This document shows positions 23,784 to 38,700 of a stretch of 64,000 bases of DNA, piece after piece. Position 1 is the stretch's first letter. Each line of letters starts with the position of its first letter. Origin of the DNA: Atrichornis clamosus (Eukaryota > Chordata > Aves > Passeriformes > Menuridae); assembly GCA_013400975.1 (NCBI GenBank), contig WBMZ01015250.1, positions 1 to 64,000 on the forward strand. The letters run 5' to 3'. The notes beneath the pieces are model-generated. The model had not been told where the DNA came from. It ran no database searches and saw only the letters and a list, made by a program, of their open reading frames with translations. The translations under genes were made by a program, and so were the position numbers.

Positions 23784-26700
23784 GTGAGCCATTGGGCTGG
23801 GATGGCCGCGGGCTCCGGGCGTCGTCCTGAGGCGGGCGGGTCAGCGAGGACCAAAAGTGTCTGTGCCGTCTGTGCTGAGCTACGCATTCCTGTGACTTGG
23901 CAGGAGCGAGCTAGCAAAGAACCAGCTCCTGGAATACATCCAGAAAACTGAAAACTGGGACTGCTGTTGTTGAATACGCGACTTAATCACAAGTGCGAGT
24001 TGACTCGATAGTGCTCTTAACCCCGATTATCTTGTCCCCCCGATGGGGGATTTTCAGTGAAACTACAGAAAGTGGGAGACTGCCTCCGTCAATCCCCCTG
24101 AGTTTAGAGCCATTATCCGTTAAAGGTGCGGGAATGGTACACTTCCATGCAGAGATGCAGGTGTTTGTTCAGGGATGCAGGCTTCCCTGTTCATGAAGTG
24201 TTTTGTGCTGATATATAGCTAAGTCAGGCTCTAGAAGGTTTTTCCCGTCTAGTATCAGATTAGATGTTTTTACGTGTCATGAGCTGTTGGTCTTTGGTAA
24301 GGGGCTGCTTTTAGTTACTCCAGGGGGATTTTGGGTGAAACTGTGAGAGAGCTATTTGTCCACTTTTGAAAACTCTCTGGAGCCCTGTTTTGTCACTGGC
24401 TGGTTTATGCCTCGAGATTGAGTGGCTAGCATACTTGCTTGAAATTAATCTGTTTCCTCTAGGAATTCATATTTCCAGATTGCTAACTGGTAAATTTAGC
24501 CAATGAAACAACATAAGGGTAATTTCATGTTTCAGACAAAACAAAATTGTTCTAAAAACAGTGTTAAAAATGTTAATGTTAAAATGTTAAAAACATTGCT
24601 TTAGTCATTTCTTCTAATATTTAATGGTTCTTTTTATTTAGTATAATCACCCTTTTGAAGATGACTTACTTGTTTCCTTGGAAACTCTCACTTACAATAC
24701 ACCTGACGGTAAGAATTTCTTAAAGCTAAAATGCTTACATGCTGTATATTTGGACTGTTGGCGACTATAGAACATTTAAATGAAAGAGATACTGAATTTT
24801 TTTCACTTAAGTGTAGCATTTCATATGTAGACTTTGGTACATGTGTACAACACCAAGAGTTTACTCCTATGTGCTGTTTTAGTCTATTGCATGCTCCATT
24901 TTAGACAAGAAGAAAGCTATTGGCCAAGTTCAGGATTAAAATGGTGAATGTTTGGATGACTTGTAAGAAGAATCAAAATGGAGAAGACTGAGAGGAAGCA
25001 AAGGAATGGGGATATTAGCAGGAGTTGATACGTGTAAATGGATGGTGTATTTTCATCTCCACTGAGTATTCTGAATACTGCTCTGATAAATTTCTGTTAT
25101 GCCAAACATCAGGGTGGAATAGGCAGATAGTCTCTTTCACTTTTCATTGAATGTTTCCACGTGGTTAGAATAAATCTACACCATGGGGGGCAGTGTCAGT
25201 ATTTATCCAGTCTTTCATTGTAATGGTTGATCCACTCTAGAGCAATAATGCTTATGGAAAGCTTATTGTGGGCACAAAAAGCTATTGTTCTACAATATAG
25301 AACAATATATACAGGGTTTTCTTGGGACTTGTGACTCAGTATCTTGGTAACATTACTGGGAAATGAAACGTTCTGCCAGGTTTTATTATCACTGAAGTGA
25401 GGATTATGATACATAAATTGCCATATCAGTTCTTGTAACTTACTGGACCTACACAGGAAGTACCAGCTGTGCACCAAAGGTCTTCATAGGCTGAGAAGCT
25501 TGCATTTTATATACATTGTATATTGGGAGAGAGAGGCAACATTCATACCCTACTGTAATAGTTCTGGGTTTGTAAAGGCTGGGTTGTGCTTTTGATTTAG
25601 TAATCTCTCTTCAGTGTGGAATGAATATGGATCTCGGTCCTGTAGAGCCTTAATTATGGCTTTAACTAATCTCAGATACCATGTAGTCTGCATTCATTAA
25701 ATAAAATCTGAAAAGTAAAAGTATTTGCCTATTTTTCCCCTCTTAGTAGCATATCGGGCTGTAATGCTCTTTGGATTTTAGCTCAGTCTGGTTAGATTCA
25801 GCATGTGATTATTTCTTTTTGCCTTGCCTGATTTCTCAATTAACTTGAATTACCATATTCCCTTGGTTTGTTTTCCTCTAAATGTTTATTTCAGCAATTG
25901 TGTTAGAGGCTGTTCAGATTTGATAATGTTTTGTTGTTCTGTAATATGTTCTTCCTAAATATTTATGTTTGCTAGAGTGATATTCAGTATAGATGGTGTT
26001 ATAAGAAAAGCTGTGTTAATATTGTTATTTTTTGTTATTTCTAGGACCAAAACACTGGGGACACGTGTCAACCAAGAATGTTAAAAAATGGAAGAAGGAA
26101 ATATTTGAAGTATCTATTAATATAGTTCTACTATGGAGTCAAAATGTAGCAATATTTCTTTAGAATATAATCCTATATATAGATAATCCTGCTGTGCCAT
26201 ATAATATTTTAAGAGGTATTCATGAGGTCAACATCTGCTTTAAAATAGGATTTTATGATAATTTGTTTAAGATTTTCAGATGAGATAGAATAAAATAGAT
26301 GACAATTTATCTGTGGTTAGCACCACTAGTAAACCAGGAAATTTTTTTTTTTTTAATTGCTGTCTGTTGGAAAAGCATGTTTTTGGAACTCATCAGGATG
26401 TTGTCAGTGAAGTTCATGCATTGAATCAATTTATCTTGGTTCAGGTAACCAGCTCTTCAATTCCACAAGGCTTCCTAGTTTCATCTTTAGTTTCTTTCTT
26501 TTTTTCCCTGTAAAATAATGCTAAAGTAATTAAAGAATCTTTGCAGTCTCACCACTCAGTGTGCCAGGTAAAGCCATTGCCTGCATGGTGTGCCTTGGTA
26601 GTCACCACAGAAGCTGTTCTGAACTCCACAGAGTGAGGGGAATGAAATTCAGTCTTAGGGAAAAAGAGTGGATTTAATGGAGAGAAAAAAGGGGCTGTAT

Positions 26701-29700
26701 TTATGATTCCCTTTCCACTCCTGGTAATACCTTGTGCATAATCTACTTGCAGTACTGCACAATTTTCCTGACTAAATCCAGTAAGTACTGAAAGACAAAT
26801 TCTGTGTCTTAATCTCTTATGTGGGCCAAGGCAGCTACAGCTCATGTTCTTGTAGTGATTTTAGCAGCAACAGTGTGGGACAAAGTGAATGATCAGGTAA
26901 GTTCTACTGTATATTTGTGGCTTTTCTGATCAGCAACAGTGTGGGACAAAGTGAATGATCAGGTAAGTTCTACTGTATATTTGTGGCTTTTCTGGTCAGG
27001 CTGTGGGAAACCTGAGGAAATAGAATGGTTATGTAGCTGTGAGATATACCAAAGTAAATAAGGGCAATGGTTAAAATAATTTGCTATTTTAAGATTATTC
27101 TGACTTTTTTTTTATTATTATTACAGTATAATAGAGAAAGTCAAAGGAATGCAGGTAAAGTGTTTAAAAAAATATACTATTAATTATCTTATCCAAAGAG
27201 TCTTAATAGAAGATATTCAGTGTTTATGCTAAACACTTCAGGATACTCACTGTTTTTTATGTGAGGAACTATCCAAAAAATCAACAATATTTATGTTCGT
27301 AAGGATTCAGAAATGCAATTTAAAATGTTTAAGATGAGTAAATACATTATAATTTATGGTGCTATCACAACAAGTTGATTAAAATAAGCTCCTCCATCAA
27401 TTAATCAAAGAGCTTTTTGTTGTACTTATTAGTTTTGTCAGATAGTCATTCAATATAAATATTTCAACCCTGGTTTATGCGGAGGTACAAGTGGAGAATT
27501 ACAAACACTTCTTCACTAGAGTTCAAGTTTCAGGATGGAAATCAAAACAAGTCTGCACACCAAAGTGTAATTATGACGCTGCTTAGGGGGTGTGTGACAT
27601 CTGAATATTTCCTCTGTTCTGAGCTGTATGTTCCAAGAAAATATATGTTTTTACTGGGATAAATGGTGGGGGGTAAATTGTCATGTGTAGTACAGGGAAG
27701 GTATGTTGGGTTTTCTTTCCTAAAGGTGTTGAAATGGGTTTTTTTGGTATTACTTATTTTATTACATTCACCTGAGAAACTTTTATACTGAACATCTGAG
27801 GACAAAACACTGCCTAACACCTCTCTTCCTCTACCAAAAACTTTATCCATGCAGTGTTCAGGTACAGACTTTGAATCAGCTTAAGAAATTTAAATGTGAA
27901 GCTAGGAAATAAGGGTCTGGTACAAAAAGTTTCAGATAGTCCAGACCTTTACCTCTAATTGCCCCATTTGGCTGATGGGGCCAAGTAGTACAAAAAATTT
28001 GGCTACAATCTGCAGTAAAACTTGGAAAGAAAGTAAGTCAGTTTTTTCAAAGCTGGTATTTGAAGTCTTTTAGAAGAAATATTCTGTTAATCATTGTGTT
28101 TTGACCCAGGGTCAAATGCATTAAAAGTTCTTAATAAAGGAATTTACTCGGAGTTCTTTAATGCTATGAAGTCTTGATCTAATTAATTTTAAATTTAGTG
28201 TACTGCATTACAGATGAGGTAGAGAAGCAGACAAAATGAATAATATATATATATATTTCCAACTTTTAATATAACTTGAGCACTGTCTTTATTATTTAAT
28301 TTTGGTTTAAGTTATCCTAGGGAAGAAATATTTAACTAAATATTGAAGTTAGGTGAATAGCTATAGTGTTAACAGTTTTTTGATATAAGAAAAAAACCTG
28401 CCTGCAAATATTTGTGTTTATACATGTATACTTACACATGTCATAGAAGATAGAATCTCATAGATTTTATTCAGTTTAAGAAAACTGTATCTTGCACTGA
28501 ATTTTTTTACTTGAAACGTAAAAGTACTTGAGTAAACATTTGAACTGTTTGATTGTGATTGCTGTTAGACTTAAATAAACTCCAAAAAACCCACATACCA
28601 AAAATCCCCAAACTTCTGACTATGGATTAATAAAGCTAATGTACAAATTTTACTTATTCATGTCTTATACTCTTAGGTGGGCCTAATAAGTGTTTTCTAT
28701 TAAGATATGTAAAGCTCCGTGCTATTAACTGTAAACATTAAACAATCAGTATAAGACCCAAATACTTATCTATGAACCCCTCCCCTTGGAATATAACTTG
28801 TGTTGTTTTTTCTAACTTAGTCCTGAAGTTTGCTAGACTTGAGTTTTACTATTTGGATAGAATGTCCAGCACCCACATCAAGTTTTAATGATTAAAATTA
28901 CAGTCCTTTGAGTGCTGGGCTTTTTTTTTAATATGAGAGTTTTCATTAAGGGAGGACCAGGAATGGTTTCAACCTCCAAGAGAAATGCTATTTCTGGCAT
29001 ATATTACCCACTTGAAAAGTTTTCTATCCTTGATAAATTTTTTTTTAAACAAAACACCCTCTGCCGTGTTCCACAGACCTTGCTCAGTAAGGGATTTCAA
29101 TTGAACACTATTGTTATTCTACTTTCCTGTGTTCCCAGTCCAGATATGTTTGGAAAATGCATTATTCAGCTTCTAAAATAATATACCTCCTAAAGGAAGC
29201 ATTAGTGTACTTTTTTGCAAAATAGTGCGGATAAATTTCCAGAGAAGGTTACAACCTGAAGCCAGAGCCCTCTACTTGTACAATATGCTTGATGAATTTT
29301 ATATGAGAGAGTGGTTTTATAGTCCAGTTTCCTACTGATTGCAAAACTGAGCTTAGAATGTTATCAATGGTCTGTGTCCAAACTGAAGGGAAACATGAAG
29401 GATTTGTTTCCAGAACTTGTCCTGTGCAAGTTACTAGTTTATACTTTATTTAAGTAAGTAGTAGACAAGGGGATAGCCTTAATTAACGCTCAGATGATAT
29501 AAAGTAGTGTTGACCACTGGGAAAATGTCTGGCAAGTTTGGGCTAAAACTTAAAAAAAACTTTGTGTAATTTCATGCAAGGAAGTTCAAATAGACTTATT
29601 TGGGAATAATCAAATGCAGGAAGAGACAATTTTGAAAACTAGTTGAGTCAACCAAGTATATCACACTGTGCTAAAAGATATGCACAGGTGCCTTGTACGT

Positions 29701-32700
29701 AAAACCCACTAAAAAGGTTTTCTGCACTGTTCAGCAGCGATGTGTGGTGCAGTACTTTGTTTTGTGTTTCATAGTGGTGTGCCTGGCTGGAATGAGTCAG
29801 AAAAAGAAACCAATTACTAGAGCCACTGGTGATAGGACATAAGTGGAGGGAAAAATAAAAGAAATTTTAAAAAAAGAACAAGAGAGGCTAAATATTACAA
29901 AAGCTATTCAAATGCAAACCTAAGGAAGTTCTGAAATTTGTTTCTTGAAGATGGAATTGCTCTTATGAGTGGGTTAGACTTCCCCTTAAGATACATTAAT
30001 TATAGTTGTTCCTGCTGTAAAATGGGAGAAGCAACAGATGACATCAGTAGGTACATTTCCATCTGCTTTAAGCCTTCAGAAACTTTAGAAAACCTTGAGG
30101 TGTTTTCTTGGCACTATTAAACAATACAAAGTGTTTATAGGAGTAAATAATACGTGCCTGAGTCAGGTATGAGAAGTCTTCTCTCCACGTGACTGAAAAA
30201 AGTAAATGGCTTGTAACGTTTGGCATCTATATACCTGTAAGATGAAATGCAGAAAAAACAAGGTGAACAAATTCTGCATGAAACTGAAACTTGTTTAATG
30301 ATAGTCTTGAGTAGGAAAGACGTATCTGCTAAAGCAGATGTCTTATTTCTGTTATTTAAGCCTGTCACACGCTTTCAATCACGAGAAGTCTCACTACAGC
30401 TTTAGTACCTCCAGAGTTCTGTATCTGGAGATACAGATCTTCTTTTTGGGGAAGGGGTAAATATCTGTGTTTTATGCAGTAGTAACAGTAGATTTAGGCA
30501 GTCATTTTTACATGGACATCATAATCATATACACTGTATACAGACTTGAGAGTTTGTAGCTTGTTACAGATACCTTTTCTAAATCTAACAAAGCAGTGTT
30601 AGAAATACACATTTTTTTCAGAAATACCAAAACAGTTTTCAATCCAAGTAATTTTAGTGGCAACCATATCTAGCTTGAGGGCTAATTGTGAAATAACTAT
30701 ATGTGTAGATCACATTTATTTGAAGATATCTACTTCTCTGTGAGTCTCAGCTTTTGGGGTTTATTTATGTCTAGTTGAGTTGAGATAGCTAAAGAAGAAC
30801 AAAATATAAATTGAAATATAAAGAAGAGAGATTGCAGTTAAGTTAGACACATCTTACAGTCCTTATTTTTCCTGCTTCTTATGAAATAAATGGGAGGGAG
30901 CAGGGGAAACAACCCACAAAGATTGTGGGTGGGTCTATCTGTGCAGAAAGACAGAGCAGTTTTAGAAGGCCCCCTTGCCAAAAGTCATTAAAAGGTGCAT
31001 AAAGGTTTGGTGCTCTATTCTCAGACTTCAGGAGTCGTCTTTTTCTTATCCTTTTCACTATATGCCAAGGAAGATGCACAAAAAGTTTGCAGTTGTATTC
31101 CTTTTCCTCAAGTGATGCCACCTGATAAAGGGGTAAATTTGATTTTCTGTGGAGCTTCCGGGTTTCAGAAGAAAGCATGTAATATCGTAATGTAAATCTC
31201 TGATCAGAATTAGTCTGCTGTATTTGACCTGAATGTTGTTCTGGCACTTGCATATTCTTTGTTTCAGTCCTATGCATGTTCTCTGTTTTTTAAATGTTTT
31301 AGGTATTTTAAAAAACAAATAAAAGTGTATACAAACGACGAATTAATGAGTTCAGGTACAACAGTGAGTACCTATTAACTTGTAATAGAATTATTTTTTC
31401 CTCCCATTAATGCTAAGAAATATCAAGGGAACAGACCAGTGATTTTGAAGATGAACATTCAGCAATACATCAGGTATGGTCACCACATTGCATCTGCTTT
31501 AGGGAGTGTTCCAGGCCAGGTTGGATGAGGCTTTGAGCAACCTGGTCTATTGAAAGGTGTCCCTGCCCATCACAGAGGGGTTGGTACTGGATGATCCTTA
31601 AGGTCTCTTCCAACCCAAACCATTCTATCATTCTGTGACAGCCTCTTTGGGAATATGTATTTATGTAGTCAAAAGCTAAGAAATTAGTCATGAGCAGGTG
31701 GTCCTGTACCATGATATCAATCATGGATTTCAGCTCAATTTTTAAGTTTATTTAAACGGTGAGAGAGAGCATATGGATATAGGCTTTTAACCATCAAGTG
31801 TCCTTTTAGTTAGGCAATATGTGGGTCTAACTTTTTAAATTATTATTTGTGAAATCTGTGTAGTCTAAAACAGTTTCTTTTAACTCCTTAATCTTTTTAA
31901 GGAGGATAATATTCTGCATTTGGAGAGTGCCATCTCACTGGTCACTCATAATTGTTTGTCTACATAGGTGGTAGTTAGAATTGTCTCATTTTATTGATGC
32001 CATTTTAACCCACAATAAACTAATTTTATGATGGATTGGAACAGAATATATTTAGACCTTTTCAGAAAGAAATTCCAAGGACGATGATTTCAGGTGTAGA
32101 TAGTAAACATTTATGCAACCACCAAGACTTCTACCAAATAGAGCAAAAAAAGTATTTGAAATATTATGTATAGATTATTTGAAGTAAACAATTAAGCATT
32201 GTTTAGAATGGGCAGTTAAGAAGCTTTCCTTTTACGTTGGAACAGAGAGAAAATCACCAGTACATGCTGATAAAGATGTGGTGATTAGAATTCATCTTTC
32301 AAGCATTTTTTGCTTTTGCATAATAGCTGCCTTTTCCATTATTTGTCTGAATATACAAGAGCTGGGAAGAAAACAGTTTCCCCCATTGAGTACTGACATA
32401 ACAGCCAGAGTAAATTTTTATACATATTTGTTAGTAAAGATGGTGTGATTTCAACAGAGTTTGTGGAGTAGTATGACTGTGTTTGTTTCACTCAAAAAAA
32501 ACTGAGCAAGTTGTGAGAGTAGAAAATTCTACAGACTAATTAATATAGCTTAAGCTACCATATATTAAAATTCCTTTCATGTGCCTTTAAGGAATCTGAG
32601 AACTCTCATGTGGATACCTCTGATATAGGTGAGTTTTTTAATTTATTACTTAGCTACCTTTTTTTAACTTCTTGAAAAATATTGCAAATAACATTTTCAC

Positions 32701-35700
32701 CACTTTCTACTATAGTAAATGTAGTTTTAATACATGTTCTGTGCCCTTTCAGGAAGTAGGGAATAGGAATGGCAAGAGTCTGAGGTTACTGGTAGTTCTG
32801 TGAAGCCTATATTCTTATTCCTCTTTAAAATTTCAGTCCTGAATAAATAGTCCTGAATCCCTGACACACTGGAAAGTCCATGTGGAATATCTTCAACTGC
32901 CTTTTCTTAATAATGAAAGGAACAATGAAATAAAAACCCTGGCCTAGATGGCAATAGAAGTTTTACTAATAGTTAAAATAGATACATTAAATATTAGTGA
33001 AGCGGTAAACACAGGTTTGCATTCGGTTGCAACAGTTCTTCAGTAGTGTTTGTAATGGTTTCAGCATCAGTCTTGTGACACATCTGCAAAGTTTTGGGGG
33101 GAGGTTTTGACCTTGTATTCCCAAATCATTATTTCATTTTATTACTTAATGGCAACAGTATACCTGTTTATTAAAATATTTAAAACTTGTATTACTCAAC
33201 ATTTTCTGATACTGGAGCATATAAAAACTTACTATTTTTCATAAATTAAACTGTGGCTGGGTGGTAACCAGCAGTTAAAGGCTGAAAGAGCAGTTGCAAT
33301 AAAATATGGTTAGCTGGGGCTTAAATATTCTGATATTAAATTAAGTTTCTCATCTACATAGCTGCCTCCAAGGCAGATAATTACTTCTCTGTTGAAGGTA
33401 AGTAGAAAATAGCAATCTGAAATGTTTCTTCCTATGATTTCAAATATCTATTTGAATGATAAAATAATTTCTGCAAATTTAGAAAATGTAACTTTTTTCA
33501 ACCTGCTCAATAGGAAGGAACTTTTAGCGGCATCTGTAGCTTGGCTTCTGTAGGTGTCCTTTGTCTTTTGCTCTCATGGGATAAATGAGTGATGTGGTTC
33601 AGACTCTGCTACCTTCATAGCAGCCTGCAACCATATGATTACCCACTCTTCCTCCTTCTCTTGTGAGTGTTCTAGGAAGAGACTGGAAAGGATTTATAGA
33701 AAGCTCCATGAGTCCCAGCTATCTCCAAATACAGTAAGATGTAGAAATTAGATTCTTAGAGATGTGGGATTGGATTCCTCACATAAAAATGGAATTCACC
33801 TGGTGATTGGGGGGAAGGTTTTTTTGGTGTTTTTGGGGGGCCTTTTTTTTTTTTTTTTAAGTATATAAAAGGTTAGCAATAGGGCATATTAACTGTTAAG
33901 AAAAAATTCTATCTTTAGCTGTTTTAGCTAAAATTTTAGTTTTGGCAGTTTTTTTCCATTTTTAGTACTCATACAGAATACTTCACAGTTAGTGAAACCA
34001 GCATTTCTTCCAGGTATTATACGATATTTTTATTTTGAAGTATGCAAAGCCTATCAACTGCAGGCAAAAATAAAGTGAAACAGCTCTCCCCTGTATCTGC
34101 AGGTATTAGTCTGTCCTTAATAGGGAAAGTTATTAGGGTTTCCTTCTCTACCTTCACTGGAAGTAGCCTGGCAGGATATAGTACTATCTGAACAGTTACT
34201 TATATCTAGCAGAATATTATCACAGAAAAATGAATTTATTTGGAGAAATGGGTAAATAAGTTGTAACTTAGTCTTGGGTTAATCTCCAGTGAAATAGCTT
34301 TCTGTGCTATAGGTCAAATTTTTGAGAGAGAAAGGTGGGAATTTTTTTTCTCTCTGTTCTACCTTTGAACTACAAAAGTGTTACTGAATTTCACTTTCAG
34401 CCTTTAAAAACACTTTCAGATTTCCTGGAGAAGATACTTTGGGTTTTTTTCCATTCTGTGCCATGGCCTTCCACTAACAATTGATATTCCAGTGATTTGA
34501 AGTATCATTGAAGTGAATTTCAGTGAAGAAACACTGAAATTAGCTTTGTTAGGGTTCACACCTAGAAGAATATACAATTTGTACTTCATTCTATGATACA
34601 AGCTGTTTTCTAATAATTTGTAATGGTTGTGATGGAGTCGACCATTCCTGGACACAGGAGTTGTTCCCTCTATCTCAAGAATCTCCCATTTTTGCAGCAG
34701 TCTGCTCTGCTCATCTCTGTGAACATTTAGGAAGCAATCTGACAGATTTGTGCCTGATTCTACTGGAGGAAGAAGACTGTATGGCAGAGAGAATAATAGC
34801 TGTTACAACACAGATTGGAGGCTGAAACTTCTCCAGATGAAAACATTAACATTCTCACTGCTTCCTCCACTGTTGACACTTAGAACTGATTTCCTGTGGA
34901 TAAGATGACCACAGTTTTGTCTTCCATTAGTTGTTTGAGAAGAAACATTTGATAATCTGACAGGTATGGTTTTTGTTTCTGCTGGAGTCAGAGCCAACCC
35001 TCTGGTTGCTCCGCATTTTCACCAGAAGATGTGATATTGTGTTGCATCCCACAAAGATAGCTTTTCTTTCATATATATCTTTACTGTAGCTCTATGGTAC
35101 AGAGGTGGTGCTTGCACTGACAGAGAACTAAGCAGAAAGATAGGATTAGCTGGAAAAGATTTTCATTCTGTTTTTTAGCAATTTAAGAATAGTATAACAA
35201 GGCAGTGATTTGGTAGGTATCATAACCAAGATTTTTTTCACCCATTGTTTTCTTTTTCAGGGTTATTCTCTCCTTTTTCCTTCCCTGTGGTGAGTCTAGG
35301 GAAGTTCAGAAATCAGAGCTTACAATGCAGTCACGTATTTTATGATCATGGAAGACTGTGACTTCAGCTAATGATAAATTGGAAGCTCTGGCTACATCTG
35401 GAAAAAAAATGTTTTGTTTCGCATCATTCACAAAAATACCCATTGAATACCTAAAAACTGAGTTAAAAGATTTGGACTTGCTTTTTCATATTCTCAAGTT
35501 CTCACTTTGTGAGTTCTAAGGTGGTCTTGTCAATAGGAAACTACTAAGAGGAAGTGTTGTACATGGTCTTTAATCTCTTAGTTGGGATAATTAGGAATGT
35601 AGTGGGAATTATGCATTAATGAATAGTGAATCTTACAGAGCTAGAAAAGAAAAAGCTTTGAAAATATTTTACTCTCTGAAATGGTTAACATAAATCTTGG

Positions 35701-38700
35701 AGAACTGGTTGCAAACAAGTTATCTTTACCTTTTTTGTTCCCCTCAAGTTATTTATGAACCTACAAACCATGCTTTTCAGTTGGAATTGAAATGGAAATG
35801 TAATACAGCTAAAATTTACAGCGTAGAAAACTATTTTCTAAAATGACAACAGTGTAGTCAATAACTTACACAGCGTGTGTTTAAAAACCTTTCTATTTTG
35901 GTTTTGAATTCAACTATATTTTATTTAATATTTACCTTCAAATTGTAGGTGAAGCAAGTGATGTCAGTACAGTTTCAGTGAGAAGAAAATTTGAAAATAT
36001 TCACCTCCAGGTAAAACTTTTTGTTGTCTGATGTAATGATTTTGTGTTCAATAGAAATTATTAACTATCTGAATAGTTTGCACATGCCTGATGAGTTGAT
36101 ACAGTCAGCAGAAGACTTGGTATAGTCTGCATCTCAATGCACATATTTAGTAAGTCTGGCAAGTGAGGGGTTCAATAAATAATGTCACAAAGATCAATAT
36201 CAAGTAATGTTATTGTCTTGGTAATACCAGTAGGCCATACCATGTGCTACATCAACAGGAAACCCTGAGAAAGGCTTTTAAAGGTAAGGAAAAGGAGTAA
36301 CCAGATGAATCGTAAAGTGAAAACACTTTAAAAGAATATGGTCATTCACCTGAGAGTCTAGAATAAATAGGTAACATGATTTAAAACAAAAAGTAAATGT
36401 GAAATAATGGCTGCTATAACAAAAGCAGACTGGAATCTTCTGCTGTTGCTTCCCAAACTAGACTATGGTTATCAAGACCACCCAGAGTATTGACATTGTT
36501 GAAGAAAAATACAACACACGCTTTGTGTGTGCAGCCATTCTAATCCTGTATTCTTCTTGCTCAAATGCCATTACCAAAACTGTAATTTACTTTCCTTGCT
36601 TGTTGAGCATAGTGCTAGTGTCCTCTCTCTGCCAACAGCTAATACAATCTGCTTCAGAAAGTGACAACTTAACTAATGAATTGCCATTTCTTACAAAATT
36701 CTCTTAGATTTTACATAGAGACACATTGCAGAGTAGACCTTAATTTGTATATGAGTCCTCATGGGATGTTAAGATTTGCAGCTGTCATTACCAGTGCTTT
36801 GTAAACATTTTCCTTTATTTCCCTTTTCTTTACTTGGGTGTTTTGTTTGTTTTTACCAGTGGATCATCAAAACAGGGTATGCTTTCTCTGAATCAATAAA
36901 CTAGTTAATTATTCCTTTTTACATATCTTCACATATAGTTCCTTCTTGGGATTTGGTTTTTTCTGGGTTTTTTTTTGCATAAAAAGTATACCTTAAAAGT
37001 ATGCGTTAAAAGTTTATGCTGGTTGCATATCCTCTTCCAAATAATACTAGTTTACAATACATCTGAATAATATGTCTGGGTTTGTCTGTGCCAATAATTT
37101 CTATGTGTTTTAACAATTTTTAAATTTGCCTTTAAGAATCGGAATGTGGGTGATGGAAAAGTCCAAAAGAAAGAAAAAGTTCGAGTGGATGTGATAGTAC
37201 AAGATAATGCTAGAAATATTCCCAAATGGATAACGGTAACATATTTCTCCTGTTCTAAGTTATTAGCTAGTTGTAATAAAATTAAGACTCTCTAACTGGG
37301 TAGTACAATGAATTCTAACTCAACTTCTCTGTGGTTCTACCACTGTTCTTCTACTACTTGATGTTTGTGGAAATATTGTAGTATCTCCCAGTTTTGACAG
37401 CAATTACTTGTAAGAAACAAAGCAAATTATTTATAAATTTATTTTTAAATTTTTTACTTTTATACTTTGTTCTTTGAACCCTGATGAGCAAGTTGATCTT
37501 CCATCAGTAAGTTTTCTGAAAAGTCTAAATTTAAGCTTTGTAGAGAAAAAAAGAAGTAGCTTGGTTTTGGGGGTGAGGGAAACTGGAGGTGAAGTGTTAT
37601 AATGCATGGTACTGCTTCTGTTTTCTGCTGGAGCTGCCAGAGGTGCATAGATTATCCAGGTACACATATATCCTTGTATAAATTCTTATATTTGGAAAAG
37701 GGGTTAATATATGTTACGTAATGCATAAGTTGCAAAAAATGATAGCTTTCCAAGATTAATCAAGTAACTCCTAAAAATTCTTACTGAAGCCTTAGACTAA
37801 TGTTTTCCACTTTGACCTTGGCTGAGCCCCTAAAGACCATAATTTTTCTTTGGCCTAGTATAGCAAGAGTAGGGGGAGTCACAAGTAAGGTTTTGATGTT
37901 ATCTTGAACGTGCAAAAAATTCAGAATATTAGATTATGTCCTTTTCTTTATTTGTTTTTCAGATAACACGTCAAGGTTTGTGAGAAGATCTTCATTTAAC
38001 TTCGCCAGTGCAAGAACTGATTAGTACAATTAAATCTTTTGTCTTGTGGTCAAGTATATTATTTACAAAATGTGGTTGTGTTAAATTTATTAGAAAACGT
38101 ATTTCATTTCTTGTAAACACAGAGGCATTATTTATCCAACAGAAAAGTTCAACAGGCTAGATTTTGAAGGGAAGTTAGACATGATTTTCCTTATGGCAAA
38201 ATATATTTGAAAAATAGAAAGTAAATAACTTTTGTACATAAACCCAGCTTTTCTTGAGTAGCCCCAGGAAAAAAAAATGCTTCGTTACAAAATTCAGCAG
38301 CATTTAGCTCAAAGAAAGCAAAATCTTTTCGTTCTGCTTATTTCAAATTCAAGGAATGTAATTTAGCTGGTAAACTTTCTTCAGAAGCTTTCTGTACTGG
38401 ATGCAAACCTAAGAGTCCTAGTGTAAATATTTTAACCTTAACAACTACAAAAAGCATTATTTTCATCTTGGTTTATGAAAGCAAAAGCTGCACTTGTACT
38501 AGCCAAGTACAAAACTTTCAAGGAACACTGAAAAAAAGAAAAAGTAACAAAACCTGTTGGCTGATACTTCTGGTCAGATGTCACAAAGTGCAAAGCAGAC
38601 TTCCTCTGCAACTAATATTTGTATATTTCAGATAGTGGGGTTTTTTCCAACACATTTTATTTCTGTCCTCTATAATCTGTGAATTCCATATGGTTAGGAA

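Larger units (their letters stand above)
22970..23840. promoter_or_regulatory. HJURP: CpG island / HJURP promoter
   Basis: GC-rich, CpG-dense segment in an otherwise CpG-poor window, covering the proximal promoter, the 5'UTR and coding exon 1 of HJURP. It includes an E-box CACGTG at 23362-23367, several CCAAT boxes, a GC box (GGGGCGGGGC at 23560-23569) and a CDE/CHR-like element at 23538-23552. No TATA box is evident, as is usual for CpG-island housekeeping or cell-cycle promoters. The transcription start is probably between about 23555 and 23640, by inference. Confidence 0.85.

Noticed and set aside
30879..31277. 132-codon minus-strand frame in HJURP intron 4
   Set aside because: No protein similarity recognised, AT-rich composition and no supporting splice sites.
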